A stretch of 64,000 nucleotides of DNA from Streptomyces torulosus (GTDB lineage: Bacteria; Actinomycetota; Actinomycetes; Streptomycetales; Streptomycetaceae): contig NZ_LIRK01000126.1 of NCBI RefSeq assembly GCF_001419765.1, positions 1-64,000 on the forward strand. Direction: 5' to 3'. Below the pieces are notes generated by a model. That model worked only from the letters and a program-made list of their open reading frames with translations, was not told where the DNA came from and did no database searches. Both the position numbers and the translations under genes were made by a program. Positions 1 through 11,783 of the stretch are shown piece after piece; position 1 is the stretch's first letter; every line of letters starts with the position of its first letter.

Positions 1-391
1 CCCCCGCCCCCGTCGGCCTGGCCCCCAGAACAGGACCGTAACCCTCCGCAAATGCGGCGGACCTCTCCTGGGGAGTTCGTTCGGGAATCGTGTGGGTACA
101 CGAGGTAGGAGCACCGGTCGTGGCCCTGCTCGACTACCTCTGGCCATGTCTGACCGCTTTTGAGCGCTTACGGGGTGTGACTCGGGCCACGCAGATTGGG
201 CGTAACGCTCGCGGGAACCACGCGATGACCTAAGAGGTGACAGCCGCGGAGGGAATACGGACGCCGTTCACGGCGCTGTGCATCTTCCCGGCCCCCGCCC
301 GCACCGTCGGCCCATCCCCAAGCCGGTGGTCGGCTCCTGTCCACAGTGGACGGGGCCGGAAGCCGTTTTCCAACGTTCCGAGAGGTTGTTC
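1..391. other. Region upstream of hrdB, no gene seen
   Basis: No coding sequence with Streptomyces-like codon use was found here. It should hold the hrdB promoters. Two GGGAAT hexamers (83-88 and 251-256) resemble the -35 element of stress sigma factors such as SigR, but neither has a clear GTT -10 at the usual 18-19 base distance. I therefore do not call a specific promoter. Confidence 0.4.
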
Positions 392-1930
392 GTGTCGGCC
401 AGCACATCCCGTACGCTCCCGCCGGAGATCGCCGAGTCCGTCTCTGTCATGGCGCTCATTGAGCGGGGAAAGGCTGAGGGGCAGATCGCCGGCGACGATG
501 TGCGTCGGGCCTTCGAAGCTGACCAGATCCCGGCCACTCAGTGGAAAAACGTACTGCGCAGCCTCAACCAGATCCTCGAGGAAGAGGGTGTGACGCTGAT
601 GGTCAGTGCCGCGGAGCCCAAGCGCACCCGAAAGAGCGTCGCAGCGAAGAGTCCGGCCAAGCGCACCGCCACCAAGACGGTCGCGGCGAAGACGGTGACC
701 ACCAAGAAGGCCACCGCCGCCGCGCCGACGGCACCCGCGGCCGAAGCCTCCGCCGAGGACGCCCCCGCCAAGAAGGCCGTCGCCAAGAAGGCGACTGCCA
801 AGAAGGCGGCCCCCGCCAAGAAGACCGTCGCCGCCAAGAAGACGGCGGCGAAGAAGACCACCGGAAAGAAGGACGACGTCGAGCTCATCGAGGAAGAAGT
901 CCTCGAGGAGACCCCCGGCGGCAAGCCCGGTGACGAGCCCGAGGGCGCCGAGAGCGCCGGTTTCGTGCTCTCCGACGAGGACGAGGACGACGCGCCGGCC
1001 CAGCAGGTCGCCGCCGCCGGCGCCACCGCCGACCCCGTCAAGGACTACCTCAAGCAGATCGGCAAGGTCCCCCTGCTCAACGCCGAGCAGGAGGTCGAGC
1101 TCGCCAAGCGCATCGAGGCCGGTCTGTTCGCCGAGGACAAGCTGTCCAACGCCGACAAGCTCGCCCCCAAGCTCAAGCGCGAGCTGGAGATCATCGCCGA
1201 GGACGGCCGCCGCGCCAAGAACCACCTCCTGGAGGCCAACCTCCGTCTGGTGGTCTCCCTGGCCAAGCGCTACACCGGCCGCGGCATGCTCTTCCTGGAC
1301 CTCATCCAGGAGGGCAACCTCGGTCTGATCCGCGCCGTCGAGAAGTTCGACTACACCAAGGGCTACAAGTTCTCCACGTACGCCACCTGGTGGATCCGTC
1401 AGGCGATCACCCGAGCCATGGCCGACCAGGCCCGCACCATCCGTATCCCGGTGCACATGGTCGAGGTCATCAACAAGCTCGCGCGCGTGCAGCGCCAGAT
1501 GCTCCAGGACCTGGGCCGCGAGCCCACCCCGGAGGAGCTGGCCAAGGAACTCGACATGACCCCGGAGAAGGTCATCGAGGTCCAGAAGTACGGCCGCGAG
1601 CCGATCTCCCTGCACACTCCGCTGGGCGAGGACGGCGACAGCGAGTTCGGTGACCTCATCGAGGACTCCGAGGCCGTCGTCCCGGCCGACGCGGTCAGCT
1701 TCACGCTCCTCCAGGAGCAGCTGCACTCCGTCCTCGACACGCTCTCCGAGCGTGAGGCGGGCGTCGTCTCCATGCGCTTCGGCCTCACCGACGGTCAGCC
1801 GAAGACCCTCGACGAGATCGGCAAGGTGTACGGCGTCACGCGTGAGCGCATTCGCCAGATCGAGTCGAAGACGATGTCGAAGCTGCGCCACCCGTCCCGC
1901 TCGCAGGTCCTGCGCGACTACCTCGACTGA
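392..1930 (+). CDS. hrdB: Principal RNA polymerase sigma factor HrdB
   Basis: This is the essential group 1 sigma-70 factor that directs core RNA polymerase to housekeeping promoters. The 512-residue product starts at a GTG; the longer reading frame back to 278 lacks conservation with known HrdB. After a short conserved N-terminus comes a lysine/alanine-rich stretch (about residues 75-170, repeated AKKA/AKKT units) and then an acidic segment, both typical of Streptomyces HrdB. Region 1.2 begins near residue 214 ([12 protein letters not shown]). Region 2 with the core-binding and -10 recognition helix lies near residues 285-345, including [19 protein letters not shown]. Region 4.2 with the HTH ([18 protein letters not shown]) is near residue 484. 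The gene is complete and the sequence matches known HrdB almost throughout. Confidence 0.98.
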   Translation: MSASTSRTLPPEIAESVSVMALIERGKAEGQIAGDDVRRAFEADQIPATQWKNVLRSLNQILEEEGVTLMVSAAEPKRTRKSVAAKSPAKRTATKTVAAKTVTTKKATAAAPTAPAAEASAEDAPAKKAVAKKATAKKAAPAKKTVAAKKTAAKKTTGKKDDVELIEEEVLEETPGGKPGDEPEGAESAGFVLSDEDEDDAPAQQVAAAGATADPVKDYLKQIGKVPLLNAEQEVELAKRIEAGLFAEDKLSNADKLAPKLKRELEIIAEDGRRAKNHLLEANLRLVVSLAKRYTGRGMLFLDLIQEGNLGLIRAVEKFDYTKGYKFSTYATWWIRQAITRAMADQARTIRIPVHMVEVINKLARVQRQMLQDLGREPTPEELAKELDMTPEKVIEVQKYGREPISLHTPLGEDGDSEFGDLIEDSEAVVPADAVSFTLLQEQLHSVLDTLSEREAGVVSMRFGLTDGQPKTLDEIGKVYGVTRERIRQIESKTMSKLRHPSRSQVLRDYLD

Positions 1931-1973
1931 CCCCACCGCGGACCCGTCCGCGCGACAGGCCGAGACAGGCATC

Positions 1974-2007
1974 GAAGGCCCGGTTCCCTCGAAGGAGCCG
2001 GGTCTTC
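1974..2007 (+). terminator. Probable hrdB terminator hairpin
   Basis: A 14-base stem (1974-1987 with 1994-2007, two G-U pairs) and a short loop lie 44 bases after the hrdB stop codon. There is no strong U tract, which is usual in this genus. Confidence 0.6.
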
Positions 2008-2086
2008 GGCGTGTGCGCGGCATGCGGGCGCCCGCCACGTGGATAACTCTGGGTGTGCCATCCATCTCCCAGAGTCAGGAGCGCGC

Positions 2087-2902
2087 ATGCGTCCCACCAT
2101 CGCCCGACTGCTGGCCCTCGCGGCCGCCACGGCCGTCATATCGCTGGCCGCCCGTCCGACCGCGACCGCCGATGTCGTCATCGGCGGTCATCCCGTCGAG
2201 ATCTCCCAGGCGCCCTGGACGGTGGCACTGTCCAGTCGTGACCGGTTCGGGGGTACGAGAGCCGGGCAGTTCTGCGGCGGCGTCGTGGTGGCCCGCTCCA
2301 CGGTCATGACGGCCGCCCACTGCCTCAGCGAGGAGGTGCTGGGAGGGCCCCCGGCACGGCTCCCCGACCTGAAGGTCATCGCGGGCCGCGCCGATCTGCG
2401 GTCGAACGAGGGCCGGGAGATCCCGGTGAGCGACACCTGGGTCAATCCGCGGTACGACGCCTATACGAACGCGGGGGACTTCGCCGTGGTCACGCTGGCG
2501 ACGCCGCTCCCCGAGAGTTCCGTACTCCCGTTGGCGGAAGCCGGCGATCCGGCGTACGAGGCGGACACGGCCGCGGCCGTCTACGGCTGGGGCGACACCA
2601 CGGGCGCCGGGGACTACGCGCTGAGCCTGCGGGCCGCGTCGGTGCGGGTGCTGGCCGACTCCGTGTGCGAGAGGGCCTACCCGGGCGGCGCGGAGGGCCG
2701 GTACCGGGCCGACTCCATGGTGTGCGCGGGAGAGCTGAACGGCGGCCGGGACGCCTGCCAGGGGGACAGCGGAGGACCGCTCGTCGCCCAGGGGAAGCTG
2801 ATCGGACTCGTGTCGTGGGGCAGCGGCTGCGGACTGGCCGGGAGCCCGGGGGTGTACACCAGGGGCTCCTACGCGGCCCAGGTGCTGGCGGAGAGCCGCT
2901 GA
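2087..2902 (+). CDS. Secreted trypsin-like serine protease (S1 family)
   Basis: The product is an extracellular S1 endopeptidase of 271 residues. It has a signal peptide (residues 1 to about 28, hydrophobic core LLALAAATAVISLAA, Ala-x-Ala end). The mature enzyme begins near VVIGG, where trypsins are normally activated. The catalytic triad is visible: His78 in TAAHC, Asp131 in the segment AGDFAVVTL, and Ser228 in CQGDSGGP. Asp222, six residues before the catalytic Ser, fits trypsin-like preference for Arg/Lys. Six cysteines can form the usual disulfides. The ATG at 2087 is preferred over the longer frame because AGGAGC lies just upstream and the signal peptide starts there. It follows hrdB in the same direction but after a hairpin, so it is probably transcribed on its own. 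Confidence 0.93.
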   Translation: MRPTIARLLALAAATAVISLAARPTATADVVIGGHPVEISQAPWTVALSSRDRFGGTRAGQFCGGVVVARSTVMTAAHCLSEEVLGGPPARLPDLKVIAGRADLRSNEGREIPVSDTWVNPRYDAYTNAGDFAVVTLATPLPESSVLPLAEAGDPAYEADTAAAVYGWGDTTGAGDYALSLRAASVRVLADSVCERAYPGGAEGRYRADSMVCAGELNGGRDACQGDSGGPLVAQGKLIGLVSWGSGCGLAGSPGVYTRGSYAAQVLAESR

Positions 2903-3027
2903 GAGGTCGTTGAACGCCGTACCGCCGCTCGACACCGCCGTACGTACCCGACGCGGCACCGCCACGGTGCCGTACAGGGCCGCGGAGCGACAGCGGGCGC
3001 GGAACGAGTGCGGCCGCGGAACGAGAG

Positions 3028-3064
3028 CGGGCGGCCACCCCGTGTGTGCGGGAGTGGCCGCCCG
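3028..3064 (+). terminator. Terminator hairpin after the serine protease
   Basis: An 11-base perfect stem (3028-3038 with 3054-3064) lies between the protease gene and the opposing small gene at 3110-3340. It can end transcription in either direction. Confidence 0.65.
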
Positions 3065-3109
3065 GTCACCGGCCTCGAGCCGGCGTCGGCTCGTCGTTGG
3101 TGCGAAGCG

Positions 3110-3340
3110 TCAGCGTTCGTCGGTTTCCGCGGTGGCGGGAACGGACGTCAGCCGCTCCGTCTCGTCCTGTATCTCCGCAGCGATCTTCTTGAGCTCAGGC
3201 TCGAACTTACGCCCGTGGTGGGCGCAGAACAGCAGCTCTCCACCGCTCAGCAGGACGACGCGCAGATAGGCCTGGGCGCCGCAGCGGTCGCATCGGTCAG
3301 CGGCCGTCAGCGGGGTCGCGGGGGTCAGAACAGTAGTCAC
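3110..3340 (-). CDS. Small zinc-ribbon-like protein (DUF7455 type)
   Basis: This 76-residue protein is of a kind found next to parE across Streptomyces. It has a CDRCGAQA knuckle (residues 17-24) and a second FCAHHG group (residues 38-43), which together resemble a Cys2/Cys-His zinc site. A charged C-terminal helix follows. It starts at GTG 3340 with GAAGAGG just upstream. The function is unknown. A nucleic-acid or protein-binding zinc ribbon is an inference from the cysteines only. Confidence 0.8.
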   Translation of the reverse strand: MTTVLTPATPLTAADRCDRCGAQAYLRVVLLSGGELLFCAHHGRKFEPELKKIAAEIQDETERLTSVPATAETDER

Positions 3341-3807
3341 GTCGCCTCTTCTCTAGCTCGACGAGCTGTCGTACCAGGGTCAACATCCAACCAGGCCGAA
3401 AACGTTCCCGCTCGCGGCTTTTCCTCGAAAAAATCTTTCCAGGCCGGCTGTCTGTTGCCGGTTGGCGGCGAATGAGCCGTAGTGCGTGTCTTCGTGTCGT
3501 ACGGGTTCGCGCTGTCTGTCGGTGGTTCTGGCGGTTGCTCTCTTGGTTGTACGGTCCTCCCGGCTGGGTTGCCGGTTGTTCATGAGGACGTGCCCGGAGC
3601 CTAAATGGTTCATGCCTCGAAGGGAACGTGATATGTACTTCACCCCATCGAGGGATCGAACACGCATGCGAGCCTGGACTACCCTGAGTTTCCAGCGAGG
3701 GTGGCGTTACAACGGCTCTACCAGGGCTCGGTACCCTCGGACCGGCAACCGAGCCGGGCCCCTTACCCAAAAGGGCCTCACCTGAAATTCAGCGAGGAGC
3801 GAACCGC
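3341..3807. other. Intergenic region before parE
   Basis: These 467 bases are less G+C-rich than their surroundings and hold no reading frame with Streptomyces codon use. They should contain the divergent promoters of parE and the small gene at 3110-3340. No tRNA, riboswitch or clear palindrome was recognised. Confidence 0.4.
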
Positions 3808-5931
<2,124 letters not shown>

Positions 5932-6065
5932 GCGCCGCGCCCGGCCGCCGGTCGGTCGGTCGGGCGCACCGTCTCAGGCGCGAAGTCGGCCCGCGCTTCA
6001 CCTGATGGGGTGAACAATGGCGAAGGGGATCGGCGGGGATCCGTGCGGTCTGTCCATGCTTGGGC

Positions 6066-6593
6066 ATGCAGTCAAGCACCGGCCGGTCCCGCCGTCGCGC
6101 GGGTGGTTCCGAGAGCGCGGTCGAGGGGCGAGGGGCAGCCCCGGCGGACGTGCGGTTCGATGATCCCTGGTATGACGCACTGGCCTCGGGCTGGGGAGAG
6201 GTGGACGGCACGGGAGGGGCGCCGCCCGTCGTGCCGGCCGCTCGGGAGGAGGGGCGGGCCGCGGGCGACGTGTATGTGGAGGTGCAGCGCAGCGCCGCCT
6301 TCCAGGAGGTCCGTCGCCGGTACCGGAGATTCGTGATCCCGGGAGTCGCGATCTTCTTCAGCTGGTACGTCGGATACGTGGTCACGGCCACCACCGCGCC
6401 GGGGCTGATGGCGCGACCCGTGGCGGGCGCGGTCAACGTGGCGATGCTGGCGGGGCTCGGACAGTTCCTCACGACGTTCCTGTTCACCTGGGCCTACGCG
6501 CGCCACGCACGGCTGCGGCGGGACCGGGCGGCCCTCGATCTGCGGTGGGACACACAGGAGTTGACGCGCGGCATCGCGGGGGGCGAGCGGTGA
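6066..6593 (+). CDS. DUF485 membrane protein, acetate-symporter partner
   Basis: This 175-residue protein ends in a DUF485 domain with two transmembrane helices (about residues 95-118 and 128-155), separated by a short loop. DUF485 proteins (YjcH family) are usually encoded just before ActP-type symporters, as here. The N-terminal ~75 residues are polar and low in complexity. The stop codon overlaps the start of the next gene (GTGA), so the two are translationally coupled. The ATG at 6066 has no good ribosome site, and a GTG at 6150 is a possible alternative start. Confidence 0.82.
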   Translation: MQSSTGRSRRRAGGSESAVEGRGAAPADVRFDDPWYDALASGWGEVDGTGGAPPVVPAAREEGRAAGDVYVEVQRSAAFQEVRRRYRRFVIPGVAIFFSWYVGYVVTATTAPGLMARPVAGAVNVAMLAGLGQFLTTFLFTWAYARHARLRRDRAALDLRWDTQELTRGIAGGER

Positions 6594-8182
6594 CCGGGAA
6601 CCATCAGACACTGGCCCTGCTGCTGTTCAGCGTGTTCATCGCGATCACCCTGGGCATCACGACCTGGGTCAGCCGCAACCGCCATGGTTCGGCGGAGGAG
6701 TTCTACGCCGGCGGCCGGTTGTTCTCGCCGATGGAGAATGGTTTTGCCATCGCGGGCGACTACATGTCCGCCGCGTCCTTCCTCGGTATCTCCGGCCTGA
6801 TCGCGCTCTTCGGGTACGACGGACTGCTGTACTCGGTGGGCTTCCTGGTGGCCTGGCTCGTGGTGCTGTTCCTGGTGGCCGAACTGGTGCGCAACTGCGG
6901 GCGGTTCACGCTCGCCGACGTGGTCGCGGCACGGATGAGCGAGCGCCCGGTCAGGATCGCGGCGGGAACCTCCTCGGTCACCGTGTCCGTTCTGTACCTG
7001 GTGGCGCAGATGGTGGGCGCGGGCACCCTCGTCGCGCTGCTGCTGGGCGGCGAGGGCGAGGCGGCGCGGGCCTGGACGGTCATCGGCGTCGGCGCGCTCA
7101 TGGTCGTCTATGTGTCGCTGGGAGGGATGCGGGCCACCACCTGGATTCAGATCGTGAAGGCGGTCCTGCTGATGGGCGGGGCGATCGCGCTGACCGTGCT
7201 CGTCCTGATGCGGTTCCACGGAGACTTCGACGACCTGCTGAGGACGGCCGCGGAGCGCAGCGGGCACGGGGCGGCCTTCCTCGCGCCGGGGTTGAAGTAC
7301 GGCGGCGACTGGACCGCCCGCCTCGACTTCATCAGTCTCGGGCTCGCCCTGGTCCTGGGCACGGCCGGGCTGCCGCACATCCTGTCCCGCTTCTACACGG
7401 TGCCGACCGCGCGCGCCGCGCGCCGCTCGGTCGTATGGTCGATCGGCCTCATCGGCGGCTTCTACCTGATGACGATCGTGCTGGGCTTCGGCGCGGCCGC
7501 GATCGTCGGCCCGGCGGCCGTTCGAGCCTCGAACGCGGCCGGCAACACGGCCGTTCCGCTTCTCGCGCTCGATCTGGGCGGCGGAGCGGGCTCCACGGGT
7601 GGAGCGGTTCTGTTCGCGATCGTCGCAGCCATCGCCTTCGCGACGATCCTCGCGGTCGTCGCCGGCATCACCCTCGCCTCGTCCGCCTCGGTCGCCCACG
7701 ACCTGTACGCGTCACTGCGGCGCCGACGCTCGAAGCCGTACAGCGAGGTGGCCGTGGCGCGTACCGCCGCCGTCGGTATCGGGGCCGTCGCCATCGCGCT
7801 CGGGCTGCTCGCCCGCGATCTCAATGTGGCCTTCCTCGTCGGGCTGGCCTTCGCCGTCGCCGCCTCGGCCAATCTGCCCGTGCTGCTGTACTCCCTGTTC
7901 TGGCGCGGCTTCACCACCCGCGGCGCCGTGTGGTCCGTGTACGGCGGACTCGTCCCGGCGGTGGTGCTGGTGCTGCTGTCGCCGGTGGTGTCCGGCAGCC
8001 CCGAATCCCTGTTCCCCGGCGTCGACTTCCAGTACTTCCCGCTGCAGAACCCGGGCCTCGTCTCGGTGCCCCTGGGCTTCCTCGCCGGCTGGCTGGGCAC
8101 GGTCACCTCCGTCGAACCGGCCGATGAGGCGAAGCACGCGGAGACCGAGGTGCGGTCGCTGACGGGCGCCGGGGCGGTCTGA
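6590..8182 (+). CDS. actP: Sodium/acetate (monocarboxylate) symporter, ActP-like
   Basis: This sodium:solute symporter (SSS family) imports acetate or related short monocarboxylates. The 530-residue product has about 13 hydrophobic helices. Its N-terminal hallmark EFYAGGRLFSPMENGFAIAGDYMS matches the ActP branch, which is followed by the segment AASFLGISG. It starts at a GTG that overlaps the stop of the DUF485 gene. Next door on the opposite strand is a CitA/DcuS-type two-component system, which often senses carboxylates. That suggests, but does not prove, that the system controls this transporter. The exact substrate cannot be read from sequence. Confidence 0.9.
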   Translation: MTGNHQTLALLLFSVFIAITLGITTWVSRNRHGSAEEFYAGGRLFSPMENGFAIAGDYMSAASFLGISGLIALFGYDGLLYSVGFLVAWLVVLFLVAELVRNCGRFTLADVVAARMSERPVRIAAGTSSVTVSVLYLVAQMVGAGTLVALLLGGEGEAARAWTVIGVGALMVVYVSLGGMRATTWIQIVKAVLLMGGAIALTVLVLMRFHGDFDDLLRTAAERSGHGAAFLAPGLKYGGDWTARLDFISLGLALVLGTAGLPHILSRFYTVPTARAARRSVVWSIGLIGGFYLMTIVLGFGAAAIVGPAAVRASNAAGNTAVPLLALDLGGGAGSTGGAVLFAIVAAIAFATILAVVAGITLASSASVAHDLYASLRRRRSKPYSEVAVARTAAVGIGAVAIALGLLARDLNVAFLVGLAFAVAASANLPVLLYSLFWRGFTTRGAVWSVYGGLVPAVVLVLLSPVVSGSPESLFPGVDFQYFPLQNPGLVSVPLGFLAGWLGTVTSVEPADEAKHAETEVRSLTGAGAV

Positions 8183-8252
8183 CGGCCTTCCGGGGCGCCC
8201 GTCGGCGGTGCTCACCGCGCGCGTCCCCGGGTGAGGCCAGGGGCGGGTGACG

Positions 8253-8933
8253 TCAGGGGCGGGTCGCCCACTCGTAGCGGTGCTCCGGGCGGCCCGCGTC
8301 GCCGTACTTGAGGGTCAGGCGGGCGCGTCCGGTGCGCTCCAGGAGCTTCAGATAGCGCTGGGCGGTCTGGCGGCTCAGGCCGGTCCGATCGGCGATCTCC
8401 TGGGCGGACAGCGGGCCCTCGGCGGTCATCAGGGCCCGGCGCACGACCTCGGTGGTGGTGGCCGAGTGCCCCTTGGGCAGGTCCGGCTCGCCGCCCGCCG
8501 AGAGCGCGCCGAAGATCCGGTCCACCTCCGCCTGCTCGGCCTCGCCCCCGCCGTCCAGGGTGCGCCGCAGCTCCGCGTACGCCTCCAGCTTGGCCCGCAG
8601 CCCCGCGAACGCGAACGGCTTCACCAGGTACTGCAGGGCGCCCTGCCGCATCGCCGCCTGGACCGTCGAGACGTCACGCGCCGCCGTCACCATGATCACA
8701 TCGGTCTGGTGGCCACGTCGGCGCATCTCCTGGACGACCATGAGGCCCGTGTCGTCCGGGAGGTAGTGGTCCAGCAGGACGAGGTCCACCCGGGGCAGCT
8801 TCTCCAACTGCTCCAGCGCGTCGGCCGCGTTGTGCGCCACGCCCGCCACCCTGAAGCCGGCGACCTTCTCGACGTAGGCGGCGTTCACCCGGGCGACCCG
8901 CAGGTCGTCGTCCACGACCAGGACCTCGATCAT
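8253..8933 (-). CDS. Response regulator, CitB/DcuR (DctR) type
   Basis: This 226-residue cytoplasmic regulator has an N-terminal receiver domain: acidic pocket VDDD (residues 7-10), phospho-acceptor Asp near 55 in LVLLDHYLPDDTGL, and a Lys in YLVKPFAF near 105. A linker leads to a C-terminal winged-helix DNA-binding domain with helix-turn-helix SAQEIADRTGLSRQTAQRYL (about residues 178-197), typical of CitB-family regulators. Its ATG overlaps the end of the kinase gene by 4 bases (ATGA), so the two form one operon. The opposing actP operon is a plausible target. Confidence 0.92.
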   Translation of the reverse strand: MIEVLVVDDDLRVARVNAAYVEKVAGFRVAGVAHNAADALEQLEKLPRVDLVLLDHYLPDDTGLMVVQEMRRRGHQTDVIMVTAARDVSTVQAAMRQGALQYLVKPFAFAGLRAKLEAYAELRRTLDGGGEAEQAEVDRIFGALSAGGEPDLPKGHSATTTEVVRRALMTAEGPLSAQEIADRTGLSRQTAQRYLKLLERTGRARLTLKYGDAGRPEHRYEWATRP

Positions 8934-10699
8934 CGCGACTCCTTCTCGGCGGCTGGGACGGCGGCCTCCGGCTCGTGCGCCGTGCCCGGTCGCGCGTCAC
9001 GGCCCGCCGCCGGCTGGTCGTGCGGGCCGGCTCCCTCGTCGGGTGCCGTAGACGTAAGCGCCGACGCGGACGATTGCGTCACCAGTCCCGGCTCCGCCAG
9101 CGCCTCCGGCAGGACGACCGTGAACTCCGCGCCGCCGCCGTCCGCCTCGGTGACCCGGGCGCTGCCTCCCTGCCGTTCGGCGAGCCGGCGCACCAGGGAG
9201 AGCCCGATACCGCGCTCGCGGTGGGCCGGGGGCGTCTTGGTTGACCAGCCCTCCGTGAAGATCAACTCACGTTGTTCGGGCGGGACTCCGGGCCCGGTGT
9301 CGCGGACCCGGAGGATCGCCGTACGTCCCTCGGCCCGCAACTCGACCTCCACGCGCGCGTGCGGGGTGCCCGCGACGGCGTCGAGGGCGTTGTCGACGAG
9401 GTTGCCGACGATGGTGACCAGTCCACGTGGATCGATCAACCTGTCCGGCAGTGGAGTCCCGCCGGTGACCGTCAGGGCCACGCCGCGCTCGGCCGCGACG
9501 GTCGCCTTGCCGACCAGTACCGCGGCGAGCAGCGGATCGTGGATCTTCTCGGTGACCTGCTCGGCGGTCGCGCGATGGTCGCCGACCACCTCACCGACGA
9601 AGTCCACGGCCTCGTCGTACATCTCCAGTTCGAGCAGGCCGAGGAGGGTGTGCATCCGGTTGGCGTGCTCGTGGTCCTGGGCGCGCAGGGCGTCGATCAG
9701 GCCGCGCGTGGAATCGAGTTCGCGGCCCAACTGCTCCAGCTCGGTACGGTCGCGGAGGGTGGCCACGGCACCGCCGTCGTCGGTGGGCATGCGGTTGGCG
9801 ACCAGGACGCGGCGGCCGCGGACGGTGAGCAGATCGGTGCCGGTGACCCGGCCGGCCAGCACATCGGTCGTACGGCCCGCGCCGAGCGCCTCGTCGAGCG
9901 ACCGGCCGACCACCTCGTCGCCGAGCCCCAGGAGGCGCTGCGCCTCGTCGTTGAGGAGGCGCACGCGGCCCGCGCGGTCCAGGGCGACCACACCCTCCCG
10001 GATGCCGTGCAGCATCGCCTCGCGCTCCGCGAGGAGCCCAGCGATGTCGGAGAAGGCCAGGTCACGGGTCTGGCGGTGGACCCGCCGGGAGATCAGATAC
10101 GCCGCCAGCGCGCCGACCGCCATCGCCCCGCCCGCGTACGCGAGGAGCCCGGGAATCGCGTGGATCAACCGGGCGCGCACATTGTCGTACTCGATACCGA
10201 CCGAGACGGCCCCGACGATCCTCCCGTCGGCGTCGCGCAGCGGCACCTTGCCCCGGGCGGACCGCCCCAGGGTGCCCGAGTCGATCTCCATGACCTCGTT
10301 CCCCGCGAGGGCGCGGCGCGGGTCGGTCGAGACGAGGCCGCCGATCTCGGTGGGGTCCGGGTGGGACCAGCGCACCCCGCGGCCGTCCATCACCACGACG
10401 TACTCGGCGCCGCTGGCCCTGCGGATCCGCTCGGCCTCGACCTGCACCGGCCCCTTCACGGACGGCTCGGTCGTGACCAGGTCCTCGGCGATCTGCGGCT
10501 GGGCCGCCGTGGTCTGGGCGATCGCGAGGGCGCGGCGCATCGCCTGGTCGTCCAGCTGGTCGCTGAGCGGTGCGAGGAACAGCCCGGTCGCGAGGACGGC
10601 GACACCGGCGGCGATCGCCACCTGCATCAGCAGGACCTGCGAGAACACCCGCCGCGGCATCCCGAGACGCAGGCGGCGTGCGGGGGGAGTGGGGCTCAT
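8930..10699 (-). CDS. Sensor histidine kinase, CitA/DcuS type
   Basis: This 589-residue membrane kinase is predicted to sense a di- or tricarboxylate or similar small acid. It has a first transmembrane helix near residues 22-42 and an extracytoplasmic PAS/Cache sensor. The second helix is near 180-200. A cytoplasmic PAS domain includes GIREGVVALDRAGRVRLLN. The phospho-acceptor segment contains DHEHANRMHTLLGLLELEMY, as in CitA/DcuS kinases. The ATPase domain has an N box (VGNLVDNALDAV), a G1 box (RVRDTGPGVP) and a G2 region (RERGIGLSLVRRLAE). The C-terminal tail (about 45 residues) is disordered. I chose the ATG at 10699 with AGGGG upstream; the frame continues to 10759 without support. Confidence 0.92.
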   Translation of the reverse strand: MSPTPPARRLRLGMPRRVFSQVLLMQVAIAAGVAVLATGLFLAPLSDQLDDQAMRRALAIAQTTAAQPQIAEDLVTTEPSVKGPVQVEAERIRRASGAEYVVVMDGRGVRWSHPDPTEIGGLVSTDPRRALAGNEVMEIDSGTLGRSARGKVPLRDADGRIVGAVSVGIEYDNVRARLIHAIPGLLAYAGGAMAVGALAAYLISRRVHRQTRDLAFSDIAGLLAEREAMLHGIREGVVALDRAGRVRLLNDEAQRLLGLGDEVVGRSLDEALGAGRTTDVLAGRVTGTDLLTVRGRRVLVANRMPTDDGGAVATLRDRTELEQLGRELDSTRGLIDALRAQDHEHANRMHTLLGLLELEMYDEAVDFVGEVVGDHRATAEQVTEKIHDPLLAAVLVGKATVAAERGVALTVTGGTPLPDRLIDPRGLVTIVGNLVDNALDAVAGTPHARVEVELRAEGRTAILRVRDTGPGVPPEQRELIFTEGWSTKTPPAHRERGIGLSLVRRLAERQGGSARVTEADGGGAEFTVVLPEALAEPGLVTQSSASALTSTAPDEGAGPHDQPAAGRDARPGTAHEPEAAVPAAEKESR

Positions 10700-10844
10700 A
10701 CCCCTGACGGTACGTGGACGGCGTGCGTCGGACGTAGAGGGGTGTGGCGGGTATCTCAAGGAGGCGCGGGGGCGTGGAGGGGCGCGAAGGGCCGACCGCT
10801 AGAAACCCCGGCCAGCGCCGCGATCCGCGCCCGCGGGCCGGGCC

Positions 10845-11783
10845 CTAACCGGCGAGCGCCGTCGGTACCAGTTCGCGTACGGCCGTCACGTCCATCCGGG
10901 CCGGCGAGCCCAGGGGAGAGCCGCAGCTCTCGGGGCGGGGCGGCTGGGCCGCGCCCCGGGAGACGGTGACGTTCCAGCGCCGGCCGTCGACGTGGGCGAC
11001 GGTGACCTCCCAGCGCGGGGCGGCGCCGTCCGTGCGCAGGACGGTGAAGGCGTCGGCCGCGTCCTCGCCCGTCGCCGCGCGCACCGCCAGCTCCGCCGCC
11101 TGCCCGGGGCGCTCCCAGGCGGAGTTGCCGCGGCAGCCCTCGGTGACGACCCGCCCCTCCCGTACGGCCTGGAGGACCTCCTTGACGTGGTGGGCCTCGG
11201 CGCGGCCGTACACGTAGCCGGAGGGGAGGACGAGGAGCGTGGGCGAGAAGCGGTGCCCACCGAGATGGGTGACCTCCCAGGTGCCCTCGACGCCGGAGGC
11301 GGCCAGCTCGGCGGCGAGCGGTCGGCCTAGGAGGGCACAGCAGCGGTCGCGTTTGCCGTTGGTGCACACGAGCGCGAGGGGCCGGCCGGTGTGGGGCCGG
11401 CCCTGAAGGACCGCCTCGAAGGAGCGGGGGTCGCCGTCGCCGAGTGCGGCGAAGTCGAGGTCGAGCAGGCGCTCCGGGGCGGTCGTGGTGGCGCGGTGCA
11501 GCCAGACGTTCCCGGGGACCGTGTGCGCCACGTACACCTGGCGCTCATGGACCTCGCGGCAGTCGGCGTGGCGGCCCGGCCGCCGGATGAGCGCGACGCG
11601 GACGCCGGTGCCCTCGGTGGCGGCTTCGAGGGCCCGGCCGAGCGCGGGGTCCAGGTGGCTCGATGTGAGCGCCTGGGCGCCCCAGGGGCCCGGCTGTTCC
11701 AGCAGCAGCCATGTCCTCGCCGTGGCGGCGGTCCCCGCGAGAGGCTCGGCGAGGTGTCGGGACGCGGATGTGCACGTACTCAC
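10845..11783 (-). CDS. Sucrase/ferredoxin-like family protein (thioredoxin-like [2Fe-2S])
   Basis: This 312-residue protein belongs to the sucraseferredoxin-like family, whose thioredoxin-like fold can carry a [2Fe-2S] cluster. The cysteine pattern CREVHER near 75 and the pair CTNGKRDRCC near 140-150 fit such a site. The HLGGHRFSPTLLVLPSGYVYGR stretch that follows is typical of the family; it is written here in two parts, HLGGHRFSP and TLLVLPSGYVYGR. Cellular role is unclear; an electron-transfer or iron-release job is inferred from its iron-type operator. The start is a GTG with no ribosome site. A near-perfect iron box covers the 19 bases just upstream, and TAGGCT lies 7 bases before the GTG, so the mRNA is probably leaderless. 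Confidence 0.85.
   Translation of the reverse strand: MSTCTSASRHLAEPLAGTAATARTWLLLEQPGPWGAQALTSSHLDPALGRALEAATEGTGVRVALIRRPGRHADCREVHERQVYVAHTVPGNVWLHRATTTAPERLLDLDFAALGDGDPRSFEAVLQGRPHTGRPLALVCTNGKRDRCCALLGRPLAAELAASGVEGTWEVTHLGGHRFSPTLLVLPSGYVYGRAEAHHVKEVLQAVREGRVVTEGCRGNSAWERPGQAAELAVRAATGEDAADAFTVLRTDGAAPRWEVTVAHVDGRRWNVTVSRGAAQPPRPESCGSPLGSPARMDVTAVRELVPTALAG

Noticed and set aside
83-277. GGGAAT motifs upstream of hrdB as SigR-dependent promoters
   Set aside because: The -35-like hexamers are present, but no GTT lies at the expected 18-19 base spacing for either.
8930-10802. Very long plus-strand frame over the sensor kinase gene
   Set aside because: It is the antisense shadow of a clear histidine kinase, a common artefact in high-G+C DNA.
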